From Streptomyces sp. TRM70350 (GTDB lineage Bacteria; Actinomycetota; Actinomycetes; Streptomycetales; Streptomycetaceae), in NCBI RefSeq assembly GCF_019219825.1, contig NZ_JAHUXH010000001.1, positions 372,001-436,000 of the forward strand: a stretch of 64,000 nucleotides of DNA, written 5' to 3'. Below, in pieces: positions 28,184-36,886 of this stretch. The notes under the pieces were generated by a model. It did no database searches, was not told the DNA's origin, and was given only the letters and a program-made list of their open reading frames with translations. The stretch's first letter is position 1; each line of letters starts with the position of its first letter. The position numbers and the translations under genes are program-made.

Positions 28184-28255
28184 GTGACCCGGCGCGGGCT
28201 CCTGCGGGAGGGGCGGCGGCTCTTCGCCGCGCGGGGTTACGCGGCGGTGGGCCTG
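28184..28255 (+). pseudogene. N-terminal stub of a TetR-family regulator
   Basis: VTRRGLLREGRRLFAARGYAAVGL is the first helix of a TetR HTH domain. The sequence then jumps into GC-rich non-homologous DNA ending at the cobK promoter. It lies 30 bp from the MarR remnant on the opposite strand, as expected for a deletion that joined two regulator genes. Confidence 0.55.
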
Positions 28256-28307
28256 TCGTGCAGTGCGGCGACGCGGGCGGGCCGCCGCACCTCGTACTCT
28301 CGACGCC

Positions 28308-29048
28308 ATGTCCCGTCACGTCCTGATCCTCGGCGGCACCACCGAGGCCCGCGAACTCGCCGCCGCACTGGCCGCCCGCGCGGATGCACGGGTCACGACG
28401 TCGTTGGCGGGGCGGGTGTCGCGGCCGGGGGCGGTCGAGGGCGACCTGCGGATCGGGGGGTTCGGCGGAGCGGAGGGGCTGGCCGGGTGGCTACGCGTCC
28501 ACGACGTGTCCGCTGTCGTCGACGCCACGCATCCCTTCGCCGAGGCGATCACCGCGAACGCGGCCCGGGCCGCCGCCCTGACCGGCGTCCCGGCCGTCGT
28601 GCTGCGCCGGCCGGGCTGGCGGCCGGGGCCGGGGGACGACTGGCACCCGGTCGCCTCGCTGGACGCGGCCGCGGAGCTGCTGCCGCGACTCGGCCGCCGG
28701 GTCCTCCTCACCACCGGCCGCCTGGGCCTCGCCGCCTTCGCCCATCTGGCGGAGCTGTGCTTCGTCGTACGGTCCGTGGAACCGCCCGAACCCCCGATGC
28801 CGCCGGCCTCCGAACTCGTCCTCGCCCGGGGCCCGTTCACCGTCGCCGAGGAGTCGGCGCTGCTGCGGGAGCACCGGATCGACGTGATCGTCACCAAGGA
28901 CAGTGGGGGAGAGGCGACGGCCGCCAAGCTCACGGCGGCCCGTGAACTCGGCGTGCCCGTCGTCGTCGTACGCCGCCCACCGCTGCCGTCCGGCGTGACG
29001 GCGGTGGCCGACGTACCAGGGGCCCTGGCGTGGCTCGGGTCCGGCTGA
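28308..29048 (+). CDS. cobK: Precorrin-6A reductase (CobK)
   Basis: 246-aa NADPH-dependent reductase of aerobic cobalamin synthesis. Family features are HVLILGGTTEARELAAAL at the start, VVDATHPFAEAITANAARAA (the CobK/CbiJ signature), LLTTGRLGLAAF and IVTKDSGGEATAAKLTAA. ATG at 28308 begins the conserved N-terminus. cobF lies 1.5 kb away on the other strand, so two steps around precorrin-6A are encoded here while the rest of the pathway must be elsewhere. Confidence 0.93.
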   Translation: MSRHVLILGGTTEARELAAALAARADARVTTSLAGRVSRPGAVEGDLRIGGFGGAEGLAGWLRVHDVSAVVDATHPFAEAITANAARAAALTGVPAVVLRRPGWRPGPGDDWHPVASLDAAAELLPRLGRRVLLTTGRLGLAAFAHLAELCFVVRSVEPPEPPMPPASELVLARGPFTVAEESALLREHRIDVIVTKDSGGEATAAKLTAARELGVPVVVVRRPPLPSGVTAVADVPGALAWLGSG

Positions 29049-29094
29049 CGAGGGGCTTGCGGCACCTGGCGTGGCTCGGTACGGCCCACGAGGC

Positions 29095-30108
29095 TCACAG
29101 CACCTTGCGGTGCACCAGCGCCGACAGCACCAGCGCGCCCGGCAGCAGCGGCAGCCACACCGTGATCACGCGGTAGGCGATGACGGTCGCCGTCGCCAGG
29201 CCCACCGGCGCGCCGAACGCCGCCATGGTGAACACCAGCGCCGCGTCCACCGGCCCGATCCCGCCCGGCGCGGGCACGGCGCCGACCGCCGTGCTGGAGA
29301 TCAGCAGCGCGAAGACGACCTGTGCCCAGGACAGCTCCAGCCCGAGCGAGAAGCCGACGGTGGCGATCACGCTGCCCTGGAGCAGCGGGGTGGCGGCCGC
29401 GCCGCCCCAGAGAGCGAGGACGCGGCTGGGCCGGGTGTGCAGGATGCGCGCGTCGGTCAGCGCGGTGCGCAGGAAGCAGACGGCCGGGCGGCGCAGGGCG
29501 GGGACGACGGCCAGCAGGCAGCCGGCCACGACGAAGGCGACGCCCACGCCGCCGGCGACCAGGAGCAGGGTCCGGTCGTCCGGGACGAGTTCGCCGAGCC
29601 GGAGCATGCCGGGGAGGGCGACGAGGAAGACGATCAGCACCGCCGTCTTCGCCACCGGCCTGACCAGCGAGTACAGGGCGAGCGACGCGGTGCCCCGGGC
29701 CAGGGGTATGCCCTGGCTCTGCAGGAAGCGCAGGGTGACCGCGTGGGCGCCGATGCTCGCGGGGAGCACGTGGTTGGCGGCGCCCGCGGCGAACTGCGAG
29801 GCGACCAGCAGTCCCGGCGGCAGCCGTTCGGGGATGGCACCCTGCCGCACCACCGCGGCGGCCAGCCAGCCGAGGCAGGTGAAGAACAGCGCGGCGAGCA
29901 GCCAGCCGGGGTCGGCGGCGGCCAGCCGGGCGGCGCCGTCGCGCACGGAGCGCCAGTCGACGACGGCCCACCCGCCGATGAGCAGCAGCGGCAGCACCGT
30001 GAGACCGTGCCGGGTGAGGCGGGAGAGGCGTTCGACGGAGGGGGAGCGGACAGGGGCGGCGGTCGGGAGCGCGCTGGGGAGAGCGGCGGCCGGCGGAAGC
30101 AGGGACAC
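29095..30108 (-). CDS. YbhN/UPF0104-type lysylphosphatidylglycerol-synthase-like membrane protein
   Basis: About 337-aa integral membrane protein with seven to eight hydrophobic segments: GLTVLPLLLIGGWAVVDW, GWLLAALFFTCLGWLAAAV, TLLLVAGGVGVAFVVAGCLLA and others. It has the family motif VGAVPAPGGIGPVDAALV near the C-terminus, as in the flippase half of MprF and in YbhN. Related proteins move or modify lipids. GTG at 30108 is likely, but the N-terminus is uncertain. A MITE separates it from cobF upstream. Confidence 0.85.
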   Translation of the reverse strand: MSLLPPAAALPSALPTAAPVRSPSVERLSRLTRHGLTVLPLLLIGGWAVVDWRSVRDGAARLAAADPGWLLAALFFTCLGWLAAAVVRQGAIPERLPPGLLVASQFAAGAANHVLPASIGAHAVTLRFLQSQGIPLARGTASLALYSLVRPVAKTAVLIVFLVALPGMLRLGELVPDDRTLLLVAGGVGVAFVVAGCLLAVVPALRRPAVCFLRTALTDARILHTRPSRVLALWGGAAATPLLQGSVIATVGFSLGLELSWAQVVFALLISSTAVGAVPAPGGIGPVDAALVFTMAAFGAPVGLATATVIAYRVITVWLPLLPGALVLSALVHRKVL

Positions 30109-30339
30109 GGCGTACGTCGTCCTTCCGCATCGCGCCCGGAACGAGCGGGGCGGACGGATGCAAGGCGAGACAGGTGGGGACGGCCGAAACGTGCCCGCCC
30201 GGTATGACGCTCGGGTGTCCTGCAGCCGAAGCGGCGCCAGCGCGCAGCACAAGAAAGCGGCCGTGGTGGTGTCAGACCGGCGCGTTCACGCCCTGCGGGA
30301 GTGACGGAGGCGTGCGCACCCGCACCGTGCGCCCCCTTA

Positions 30340-30501
30340 GGGGTCCTTGCACTATGCCCGCCCGGGTCGCGCGGCCTGGCACCGCACCTCGCCACGTTGC
30401 CGAACCGCCCAGGTAGCTCCGCTACCAGGGCGCTCCGGCGCCTTGCGATGCACGGCACCAGACCACGCGACCTGATCGGACGCTCATAGTGCAAGGACCC
30501 C
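30340..30501. mobile_element. 162-bp MITE with TTA target-site duplication
   Basis: The ends are perfect 17-bp inverted repeats, GGGGTCCTTGCACTATG and its complement. TTA flanks both sides (30337-30339 and 30502-30504) as a 3-bp target duplication. Inner sequence is also partly palindromic (GGTCGCGCGGCCTGG against GGTCGCGTGGTCTGG), so the whole element can fold back. No ORF. The TTA duplication is typical of IS5-family (ISL2/IS1031-like) transposases, so a non-autonomous derivative is likely. The right TTA is the complement of the cobF TAA stop codon. Confidence 0.85.
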
Positions 30502-31263
30502 TTAGTGCCGGCGCAGCAGATACGTGTCCATGATCCAGCCCTTGCGCTCCCGCGCCTCGGCCCGCAGCCGCTCGATGCGCGGCGCCGCCTCGGCGATCGG
30601 GCCGGAGGCGAGGATCTCGTCCGGCGTGCCTATGTAGGCACCCCAGTAGATGTCGATGTCCTGATCGGCGTACTGCCGGAACGTCTGGTGGGCGTCGAGC
30701 ATCACCACCACGTCGTCCACCCCCTCGGGGAAGCCCTCGGCGAGCCGCCGGCCCGTGGTGATCTGCACCGGCCCGGCGACCCGGTTCAGTCCCGTGCGAT
30801 GCCGGGCGACCAGGGCGGAGACACTGCTGATGCCCGGCACGACGTCGTACGTGAAGTCCACGGTGCCCCGCTGGAGCACCTCCTCCAGAATGCCGAGCGT
30901 GCTGTCGTACAGCGCGGGGTCGCCCCACACCAGGAACGCGCCGCTCTCGTCCTCGCCCAACTCCTCGGCGATCAGCCGCTCGTAGATGTCGGCACGGGCG
31001 CTGCGCCAGTCCCCGACCGCCGGTGAGTACGCCGCGCCGCCCGCGCCGCGGTCCCGCTCCGGATCGCGCGCCTCGACCAGGCGGTACGTCCCCTCCGGTA
31101 GGTGCGCGTCGAGCATGTCCTTGCGCAGCTGGGTGAGGTCGGACTTCACCTCTCCCTTGTCGAGCAGGAAGAACACGTCCGTGCTCCGCAACGCCCGGAC
31201 CGCCTGGAGGGTCAGCTGCTCGGGGTCGCCCGCGCCAATACCGATGACATGAATCTTTCGCAC
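30502..31263 (-). CDS. cobF: Precorrin-6A synthase, deacetylating (CobF)
   Basis: 253-aa SAM-dependent methyltransferase of the tetrapyrrole methylase fold. It methylates C1 of precorrin-5 with loss of acetate in the aerobic cobalamin pathway. The N-terminus IHVIGIGAGDPEQLTLQAV is the family P1 loop; AFLVWGDPALYDST and YDVVPGISSVSALVAR are the other SAM-site loops. An in-frame GTG at 31281 would add 6 residues. The stop codon lies exactly in the MITE target duplication, so the protein is complete. Confidence 0.93.
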   Translation of the reverse strand: MRKIHVIGIGAGDPEQLTLQAVRALRSTDVFFLLDKGEVKSDLTQLRKDMLDAHLPEGTYRLVEARDPERDRGAGGAAYSPAVGDWRSARADIYERLIAEELGEDESGAFLVWGDPALYDSTLGILEEVLQRGTVDFTYDVVPGISSVSALVARHRTGLNRVAGPVQITTGRRLAEGFPEGVDDVVVMLDAHQTFRQYADQDIDIYWGAYIGTPDEILASGPIAEAAPRIERLRAEARERKGWIMDTYLLRRH

Positions 31264-31351
31264 ACCCAGAGTGTGCCGCACCGCACTGACAGCGAGCCCA
31301 CCGCCTCATCCGCGGCGGCTTGGAATCGACTCGGGCCCCCGATCCCGCCGC

Positions 31352-31873
31352 TCACCCGCCGCGCAGCCCAGGCGCTCGCGCTCCCGCGTCGACCACCGAC
31401 CCGCCCTCCACGTCTCCCGCCAGCCCCCGCGCCCACTCCGTCAGCCCCTGCACGTCCAGGTCGTACGGGCGCTTCCGCCCCGTCCGTGCCGCCCACTCCT
31501 CGATCGCGGCCGCCCCGCGCCGCAGCAGCCGGGCGCCCCCCGTCGCGTTCCCGCGGGCCGCGTGCGTCAGCCCCACGGCCAGCTGGGCCAGGCCGCGCCA
31601 GAGGGTGCGTTCCTCGTCGGGGCCCGATTTCCAGGCGTCCTCGAAGACCTCGTGGGCGTGGAACGGCTTGCCCGCGTTCAGGAGGGCCTGGGCCTCGGCG
31701 ACCGTCTCCTGCGGTGTCCGTACGACCCCCTCGGGCTGCCGGGGCACGCCCCGCGCGTCGTACGGCAGGGGGCGTCCCAGGCCGTCGCGCGGGCGGGCGC
31801 TGCGGGCGCGGCCCTCGCTGTCGCGGTCCCGTGGGCCGGGCTGACGTCCTTCCGGCATGCTGGTACTGGCCAT
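31352..31873 (-). CDS. DUF309 protein
   Basis: 173-aa protein whose central half is a DUF309 helical domain: EAQALLNAGKPFHAHEVFEDAWKSG with the conserved HxxHEVxExxW pattern, then LWRGLAQLAVGLTHAARGN and GGARLLRRGAAAIEEW. The N-terminal 50 residues are charged and disordered-looking. Function is unknown in the family. It lies between cobF and the tRNA gene. Confidence 0.88.
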   Translation of the reverse strand: MASTSMPEGRQPGPRDRDSEGRARSARPRDGLGRPLPYDARGVPRQPEGVVRTPQETVAEAQALLNAGKPFHAHEVFEDAWKSGPDEERTLWRGLAQLAVGLTHAARGNATGGARLLRRGAAAIEEWAARTGRKRPYDLDVQGLTEWARGLAGDVEGGSVVDAGARAPGLRGG

Positions 31874-31970
31874 ACGGCGATTGTCCCGCTTCCGGTCCCG
31901 CTGCGGCGCGTCCGGGGGTGTGGGGTAGAGTATTGTCCGCGATCACGCGGTTCTCCGCGGTGAGGCGCAT

Positions 31971-32044
<74 letters not shown>

Positions 32045-32055
32045 CGGTTCGGCGA

Positions 32056-32082
32056 GGGGCCATCTGTTCGATGGCCCCTTTT
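32056..32082 (+). terminator. Intrinsic terminator after tRNA-Pro
   Basis: Perfect 9-bp stem GGGGCCATC/GATGGCCCC with a 5-nt loop, followed directly by TTTT, 11 nt past the tRNA end. Confidence 0.9.
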
Positions 32083-32118
32083 CCGTTGGTCTGCGGGGCC
32101 GGATGGTACAAGCGGGGC

Positions 32119-32820
32119 ATGACCAACGAGTTCACTCCGATCATCGCCGGTGTCGACACCCCGGACCGCCGCGGCCGTACCGGGCTCGACCAGGTGGGCC
32201 GGGATCTGACCGGCAACCCGCGCGTGAAGGTGCGGGACGTGAAACTGCTGTCCAGCCACTGGTACGTCGAGCGGACGACCACCTTCGACTTCCAGCACGC
32301 CGACGGCACCTGGAGCACCCAGGAGCGCGAGACGCACGACCGCGGCAACGGCGCCACGATGCTGCTGTACGACACCACACGCGAGACCGTGCTGCTCACC
32401 CGCCAGTTCCGCTTCCCCGTGTATGTCAACGGGCACCCCGACGGGATGCTGATCGAGACGCCCGGCGGGCTGCTCGACGACGATGACGAGCACCCGGAGG
32501 AGGCGATCCGGCGGGAGGTGACCGAGGAGACCGGGCACACCATCGACGCCGTCCAGCACCTCTTCGACGTCTACATGAGCCCGGGCTCGGTCACCGAACG
32601 CGTCAGCTTCTACGCCGCCGCCTACGGACCCTCGACCCGCACTCACGAGGGCGGCGGGCTCGGCGAGGAGGGGGAGGACATCGAGATCCTCGAACTGCCC
32701 TTCCGCAGGGCCCTGGAGATGATCCGCACCGGCGAGATCGCCGACGCGAAGACCATCATGCTGCTGCAATGGGCCGCACTCGAAGGGCCGTTCGCGCAGC
32801 GCTGGTCACCACTGCCTTGA
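32119..32820 (+). CDS. NUDIX hydrolase, GDP-mannose/ADP-ribose pyrophosphatase type
   Basis: 233-aa Nudix enzyme. The Nudix box is GGLLDDDDEHPEEAIRREV followed by TEETGHT, with the REVTEETG catalytic core. Upstream, LLTRQFRFPVYVNGHPDGM and downstream YMSPGSVTERVSFYAA match the NudK (GDP-mannose hydrolase) group, in which SPGS precedes the second substrate-contact motif. Typical activity is hydrolysis of nucleotide sugars. It has its own region upstream behind the tRNA terminator. Confidence 0.9.
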   Translation: MTNEFTPIIAGVDTPDRRGRTGLDQVGRDLTGNPRVKVRDVKLLSSHWYVERTTTFDFQHADGTWSTQERETHDRGNGATMLLYDTTRETVLLTRQFRFPVYVNGHPDGMLIETPGGLLDDDDEHPEEAIRREVTEETGHTIDAVQHLFDVYMSPGSVTERVSFYAAAYGPSTRTHEGGGLGEEGEDIEILELPFRRALEMIRTGEIADAKTIMLLQWAALEGPFAQRWSPLP

Positions 32821-32838
32821 CTTGAAGCGCACTTCAGG
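32821..32838. promoter_or_regulatory. MerR-type operator candidate upstream of the aldo-keto reductase
   Basis: CTTGAAG-N4-CTTCAGG is an inverted repeat with one mismatch, starting right after the NUDIX stop. It resembles the ACTTGAAG/CTTCAAGT elements recognised by MerR-family activators, which often control aldo-keto reductases. No MerR gene is in the window. Confidence 0.45.
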
Positions 32839-32891
32839 CTGAAGACTCCCGTGCGTGCCCGGACAACCGGGCGCGCACGGGAGGGAACACC

Positions 32892-33878
32892 ATGAAGTAC
32901 CGCACCATCGGCACCGCCCCGGACACCCGTCGCGAGGTCAGCGTGCTGGCCCTCGGCGCCATGCTCTTCGGCTCGCGCACGGACGAGCGGACGTCCTTCG
33001 CCGTCCTCGACCGCTATGTCGAGGCCGGGGGCACCTTCATCGACACCTCGGACAACTACGCCTTCTGGGTCGACGGCAGCCAGGGAGGCCAGAGCGAGGA
33101 ACTCCTCGGCCGCTGGCGGCGCAGCCGTGGTATCGGCGACGAGGTCGTCATCGCCACCAAGGTCGGCGCCCGCCCCCTCGCCCCCGGCACCGGCTTCACC
33201 GACAATCCGGAGGGCCTGTCGGCGAAGGTGATCCGCGAGTCCGCCGAGCGCAGCCGCGAGCGGCTCGGCGTGGAGAAGCTGGACCTGCTGTACGCCCACA
33301 TCGACGACCCCACCGTCCCCCTCCAGGAGACCGTCGAGGGGTTCGCCGCCCTGGTCGCGGAGGGCACGGTCGGACTGCTCGGCGTCAGCAACCAGGCGAT
33401 CTGGCGGGTGGAGCGCGCCCGCGCCCTGGCCGCCGCGGCCGGACTGCCCGGCTACGAGGTGCTCCAGTACCAGCACAGCCATCTGCGTCCCCGCTACGAC
33501 GTCCCCAGCGACCTCTTCCCCGACGGCAGCCTCGGTCACGCGGGCGCCGAACTCCTCGGCTATCTGCGGGCCGATCCGGCGCTCACGCTGGTCGCCTACT
33601 CGCCGCTGCTGGGCGGGGCGTACGGACGCGCGGACAAGCCGCTGCCGGGCGACTACGACCACCCCGGTACGCAAGCACGGCTGGCCGTGCTGCGGGAGGT
33701 GGCGCGGGAGACCGGGGCCACCGTGGGCCAGGTGGTGCTGGCGTGGCAGACAGGCGGGGAGCTGCCGGTGATTCCGCTGGCCGGGGCCTCGTCGGTGGCG
33801 CAGCTGGAGGAGAATCTCGCCGCCGTGGAGCTGGAGTTGACGGCGGATCAGCGGGCCCGGCTGGACGCGGCGCACTGA
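32892..33878 (+). CDS. Aldo/keto reductase
   Basis: 328-aa NADPH-dependent oxidoreductase of the (beta/alpha)8 AKR fold. The N-terminal strand VSVLALGAMLFGSR leads into GTFIDTSDNYAFW, which holds the catalytic Asp and Tyr; Lys is in VIATKVGARP and His in LDLLYAHIDD. The C-terminal cofactor loop is VIPLAGASSVAQLEENL. The substrate is a sugar or aldehyde, not further defined. Convergent with the GntR gene; stop codons are 2 bp apart. Confidence 0.92.
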   Translation: MKYRTIGTAPDTRREVSVLALGAMLFGSRTDERTSFAVLDRYVEAGGTFIDTSDNYAFWVDGSQGGQSEELLGRWRRSRGIGDEVVIATKVGARPLAPGTGFTDNPEGLSAKVIRESAERSRERLGVEKLDLLYAHIDDPTVPLQETVEGFAALVAEGTVGLLGVSNQAIWRVERARALAAAAGLPGYEVLQYQHSHLRPRYDVPSDLFPDGSLGHAGAELLGYLRADPALTLVAYSPLLGGAYGRADKPLPGDYDHPGTQARLAVLREVARETGATVGQVVLAWQTGGELPVIPLAGASSVAQLEENLAAVELELTADQRARLDAAH

Positions 33879-33880
33879 CG

Positions 33881-34642
33881 TCAGGGCCGTACCAGGAGCT
33901 GGAAGTCGAAGGCGTACCGGGACGCGCGGTAGACGTGCGTCCCGTACTCGACGGCCCGGCCGGTGTCGTCGTAGGCCGTGCGCTGCATGGTGAGGAGCGC
34001 GGCGCCCTCCTTCTCGCCGAGGCGGGCGGCCTCCTCGGCGGTGGCGCAGCGGGCGCCGATGGTCTGGCGGGCGCTGTGCAGGGTGATGCCGGTGGCGCGC
34101 AGCACGCGGTACAGGCCGGTGGCCTCCAGCCGGTCGGTGTCCAGGGGGAGCAGGCCCGCCGGCAGGTAGTTGCACAGGAACGCCACCGGGTGGCCGTGGG
34201 TGAAGCGGAGCCGTTCCAGGACGGTGACCTCGTCGCCCTCGGGCGTGCCGAGGGCGGCCGCGACGTCGGCGGCCGCGGGGACGGTCTCGTTGCGGAGCAC
34301 CCGCGTGGAGGGCTGCTGCCCGGCCGCCTCCAGGTCGTCGTAGAGGCTGCTCAGCTCCAGCGGGCGCTTGACCTGTCTGTGCACGACCTGGGTGCCCACG
34401 CCGCGGCGGCGGACCAGCAGTCCCTTGTCGACCAGGGACTGGATGGCCTGGCGTACCGTGGGGCGGGACAGGCCGAGGCGGACGGACAGGTCGACCTCGT
34501 TGCCCAGCTGGTTGCCCGGCGTGAGGATCCCGTTCGCGATGGCCGCCTCCAACTGCTGGGCGAGCTGGTGGTAGAGCGGCACGGGGCTGGTGCGGTCGAG
34601 TGCGAAGCGCACGGCGGCGAGTCCGGAGGCGGTACTGGTCAT
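33881..34642 (-). CDS. GntR-family (HutC-type) regulator of the adjacent sugar ABC operon
   Basis: 253-aa regulator. The N-terminal winged helix is VPLYHQLAQQLEAAIANGIL and LGLSRPTVRQAIQSLVDKGLLVRRRGVGT. The C-terminal UTRA ligand domain contains RLRFTHGHPVAFLCNYLP, ITLHSARQTIGA and LLTMQRTAYDDTGR. ATG at 34642 has GGGAGGA upstream. It diverges from the substrate-binding protein gene across a large inverted repeat, which makes repression of that operon, relieved by a sugar phosphate or the sugar, the likely role. Confidence 0.92.
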   Translation of the reverse strand: MTSTASGLAAVRFALDRTSPVPLYHQLAQQLEAAIANGILTPGNQLGNEVDLSVRLGLSRPTVRQAIQSLVDKGLLVRRRGVGTQVVHRQVKRPLELSSLYDDLEAAGQQPSTRVLRNETVPAAADVAAALGTPEGDEVTVLERLRFTHGHPVAFLCNYLPAGLLPLDTDRLEATGLYRVLRATGITLHSARQTIGARCATAEEAARLGEKEGAALLTMQRTAYDDTGRAVEYGTHVYRASRYAFDFQLLVRP

Positions 34643-34669
34643 GGCGTCCCTCCCGGCCCACACCGTAGC

Positions 34670-34719
34670 ACTTTGTTCTTACATTAGGACCTGCTTGTGA
34701 AATGATGTCTTAACAAAGT
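34670..34719. promoter_or_regulatory. 15-bp inverted-repeat operator of the sugar operon
   Basis: ACTTTGTTCTTACAT at 34670-34684 and ATGTCTTAACAAAGT at 34705-34719 are inverted copies (12 of 15 matching), 20 bp apart. The right copy abuts the -35 box. The outer 8 bp ACTTTGTT/AACAAAGT are perfect. The DNA is markedly AT-rich for this genome. Binding by the GntR protein is inferred. Confidence 0.75.
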
Positions 34720-34720
34720 A

Positions 34721-34749
34721 TTGACAGCGGGCGCGCCAGGGGATTTGAT
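34721..34749 (+). promoter_or_regulatory. Consensus promoter of the sugar ABC operon
   Basis: TTGACA (34721-34726), 17-bp spacer, TTTGAT (34744-34749): a near-consensus vegetative sigma-70 promoter 51 bp upstream of the substrate-binding protein start and touching the right operator half-site. Confidence 0.7.
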
Positions 34750-34800
34750 CCCGTCCCAACGACAGCCTTTCCCCCCATCGCACAGTGAGGTGCAGGAAAG

Positions 34801-35805
34801 ATGGACCGCTCTCGCAGAATCACTTCCGCCCTGGCCGTGGCAGCGGCGGCGGCTCTGGTCCTCGCCGGCTGCTCCAGCAGCTCAGGCGGGAAGAAGGCCG
34901 AGGAGGGAGCGGACGGTGCCTCGGCGGGCAAGGCCACCACGCCCCGGATGACGGTCGCGCTGGTCACCCACCAGGCGCCCGGCGACACCTTCTGGGACAT
35001 CGTGCGCAAGGGCGCCGAGGCCGCCGCCGCCAAGGACAACATCAAGCTGGTCTACTCCGCCGACCCCAACGCCGGCAACCAGGCCAACCTGGTGCAGAAC
35101 GCCATCGACCAGAAGGTCGACGGCATCGCCGTCACCCTCGCCAAGCCGGACGCCCTCAAGGACGTCCTCGGCAAGGCCGAGCAGGCGGGCATACCCGTCG
35201 TCGGCCTGAACTCCGGCCTGAGCGACTGGAAGCAGCTCGGCCTGCTGGAGTTCTTCGGGCAGGACGAGAACGTGGCCGGCGAGGCGCTCGGCAAGCGGCT
35301 CAACGAGGAGGGCGCGAAGAAAGCCGTCTGCGTGATCCAGGAGCAGGGCAACATCGGCCTCACCCAGCGCTGCGACGGGGTGAAGAAGACGTTCGAGGGC
35401 ACCACGGAGACCCTGAACGTCAACGGCACCGACATGCCGTCCGTGAAGGCGACGATCACCGCCAAGCTGAAGCAGGACAGCGCCATCGACTACGTGGTCA
35501 CCCTCGGCGCCCCCTTCGCGCTGACCGCCGTGCAGTCGGTGTCCGAGGCGGGCAGCAAGGCCAAGGTCGCCACCTTCGACCTCAACAAGGACCTGACCGG
35601 TGCCATCCAGCGCGGCGACATCCAGTTCGCCGTCGACCAGCAGCCCTACCTTCAGGGGTACCTGGCCGTCGACGGGCTGTGGCTCTACAAGAACAACGGC
35701 AACTACAGCGGCGGCGGTGAGCAGCCGGTGCTGACCGGTCCGGCGTTCGTCGACCGGTCCAACGTCGAGCGGATCGCCGAGTTCGCCGCGAAGGGGACCC
35801 GGTGA
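34801..35805 (+). CDS. Sugar ABC transporter substrate-binding lipoprotein
   Basis: 334-aa periplasmic-binding-type lipoprotein of the ribose/inositol (CUT2) class. The signal peptide ends in the lipobox LVLAGC, with Cys24 as the lipidated residue. The mature part shows [42 protein letters not shown] and [15 protein letters not shown]. It binds the sugar outside the membrane and delivers it to the permease. The stop overlaps the permease start by 4 nt. First gene behind the operator and promoter. Confidence 0.93.
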   Translation: MDRSRRITSALAVAAAAALVLAGCSSSSGGKKAEEGADGASAGKATTPRMTVALVTHQAPGDTFWDIVRKGAEAAAAKDNIKLVYSADPNAGNQANLVQNAIDQKVDGIAVTLAKPDALKDVLGKAEQAGIPVVGLNSGLSDWKQLGLLEFFGQDENVAGEALGKRLNEEGAKKAVCVIQEQGNIGLTQRCDGVKKTFEGTTETLNVNGTDMPSVKATITAKLKQDSAIDYVVTLGAPFALTAVQSVSEAGSKAKVATFDLNKDLTGAIQRGDIQFAVDQQPYLQGYLAVDGLWLYKNNGNYSGGGEQPVLTGPAFVDRSNVERIAEFAAKGTR

Positions 35806-36881
35806 TGAGCATGACCCAGCAGGCTGCGCCGACGGTGACCACACCGCCGGCGCCCGGCGCCAAGCAGACCGACGGACGCACCCGGGAGCGGTCCCTGGCG
35901 CTGAGGCTGCTCGCCCGGCCCGAGGTCGGCGTCTTCCTCGGCGCGGTCGCCGTGTTCGTCTTCTTCCTGATCGCCGCGCCCTCGCTCCGCCAGGGCAGTT
36001 CGATGGCCACGGTCCTCTACCAGGCGTCCACCATCGGGATCATGGCCCTGCCGGTGGCCCTGCTGATGATCGGCGGCGAGTTCGACCTGTCGGCCGGTGT
36101 CGCCGTGATCACCTCGGCGCTCACCGCCGCCATGCTCAGCTACCAGCTGACCCTGAACGTCTGGACGGGCGTGATCGTCGCGCTCGTGGTGTCGCTGGCC
36201 GTCGGCGCGTTCAACGGCTGGATGCTGGTGAAGACCGGGTTGCCGAGCTTCCTGGTCACCCTGGGCACCTTCCTGATCCTGCAGGGTGTGAACCTCGCGG
36301 TGACCAAGCTGGTCACCGGCAACGTCGCCACCGACGACATCAGCGCCATGGACGGGTTCGACCAGGCCAGGGCCCTGTTCGCCTCGTCCTTCGACGTCGG
36401 CGGCGTCCAGGTGAAGATCACCGTGGTGTGGTGGCTGGCCTTCGCGGCCCTGGCCACCTGGGTGCTGCTGCGCACCAAGTACGGCAACTGGATCTTCGCC
36501 GTCGGCGGCAACAAGCACAGCGCCCGCGCGGTCGGTGTCCCGGTCACCTTCACCAAGATCACCCTGTTCATGCTGGTCGGCTTCGGCGCCTGGTTCGTCG
36601 GCATGCACCAGCTGTTCTCCTTCAACACCGTGCAGTCCGGCGAGGGCGTCGGCCAGGAGCTGATCTACATCGCCGCGGCGGTCATCGGCGGCTGCCTCCT
36701 CACCGGCGGGTACGGCTCCGCCATCGGCCCCGTCTTCGGCGCCTTCATGTTCGGCATGGTCCAGCAGGGCATCGTCTACGCGGGCTGGAACCCCGACTGG
36801 TTCAAGGCCTTCCTCGGCGTGATGCTGCTCGGAGCCGTCCTCATCAATCTGTGGGTGCAGCGCACCGCGACCCGGAGGTGA
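35802..36881 (+). CDS. Sugar ABC transporter permease (RbsC-like)
   Basis: 359-aa integral membrane permease with about ten hydrophobic segments: [42 protein letters not shown] and others. The BPD_transp_2 family signatures are [10 protein letters not shown] and [16 protein letters not shown]. The first 40 residues are a Thr/Pro-rich cytoplasmic tail. One permease gene implies a homodimer, as in ribose importers. Overlaps the lipoprotein gene by 4 nt and precedes the ATPase gene by 5 nt. Confidence 0.93.
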   Translation: MMSMTQQAAPTVTTPPAPGAKQTDGRTRERSLALRLLARPEVGVFLGAVAVFVFFLIAAPSLRQGSSMATVLYQASTIGIMALPVALLMIGGEFDLSAGVAVITSALTAAMLSYQLTLNVWTGVIVALVVSLAVGAFNGWMLVKTGLPSFLVTLGTFLILQGVNLAVTKLVTGNVATDDISAMDGFDQARALFASSFDVGGVQVKITVVWWLAFAALATWVLLRTKYGNWIFAVGGNKHSARAVGVPVTFTKITLFMLVGFGAWFVGMHQLFSFNTVQSGEGVGQELIYIAAAVIGGCLLTGGYGSAIGPVFGAFMFGMVQQGIVYAGWNPDWFKAFLGVMLLGAVLINLWVQRTATRR

Positions 36882-36886
36882 CCGCC

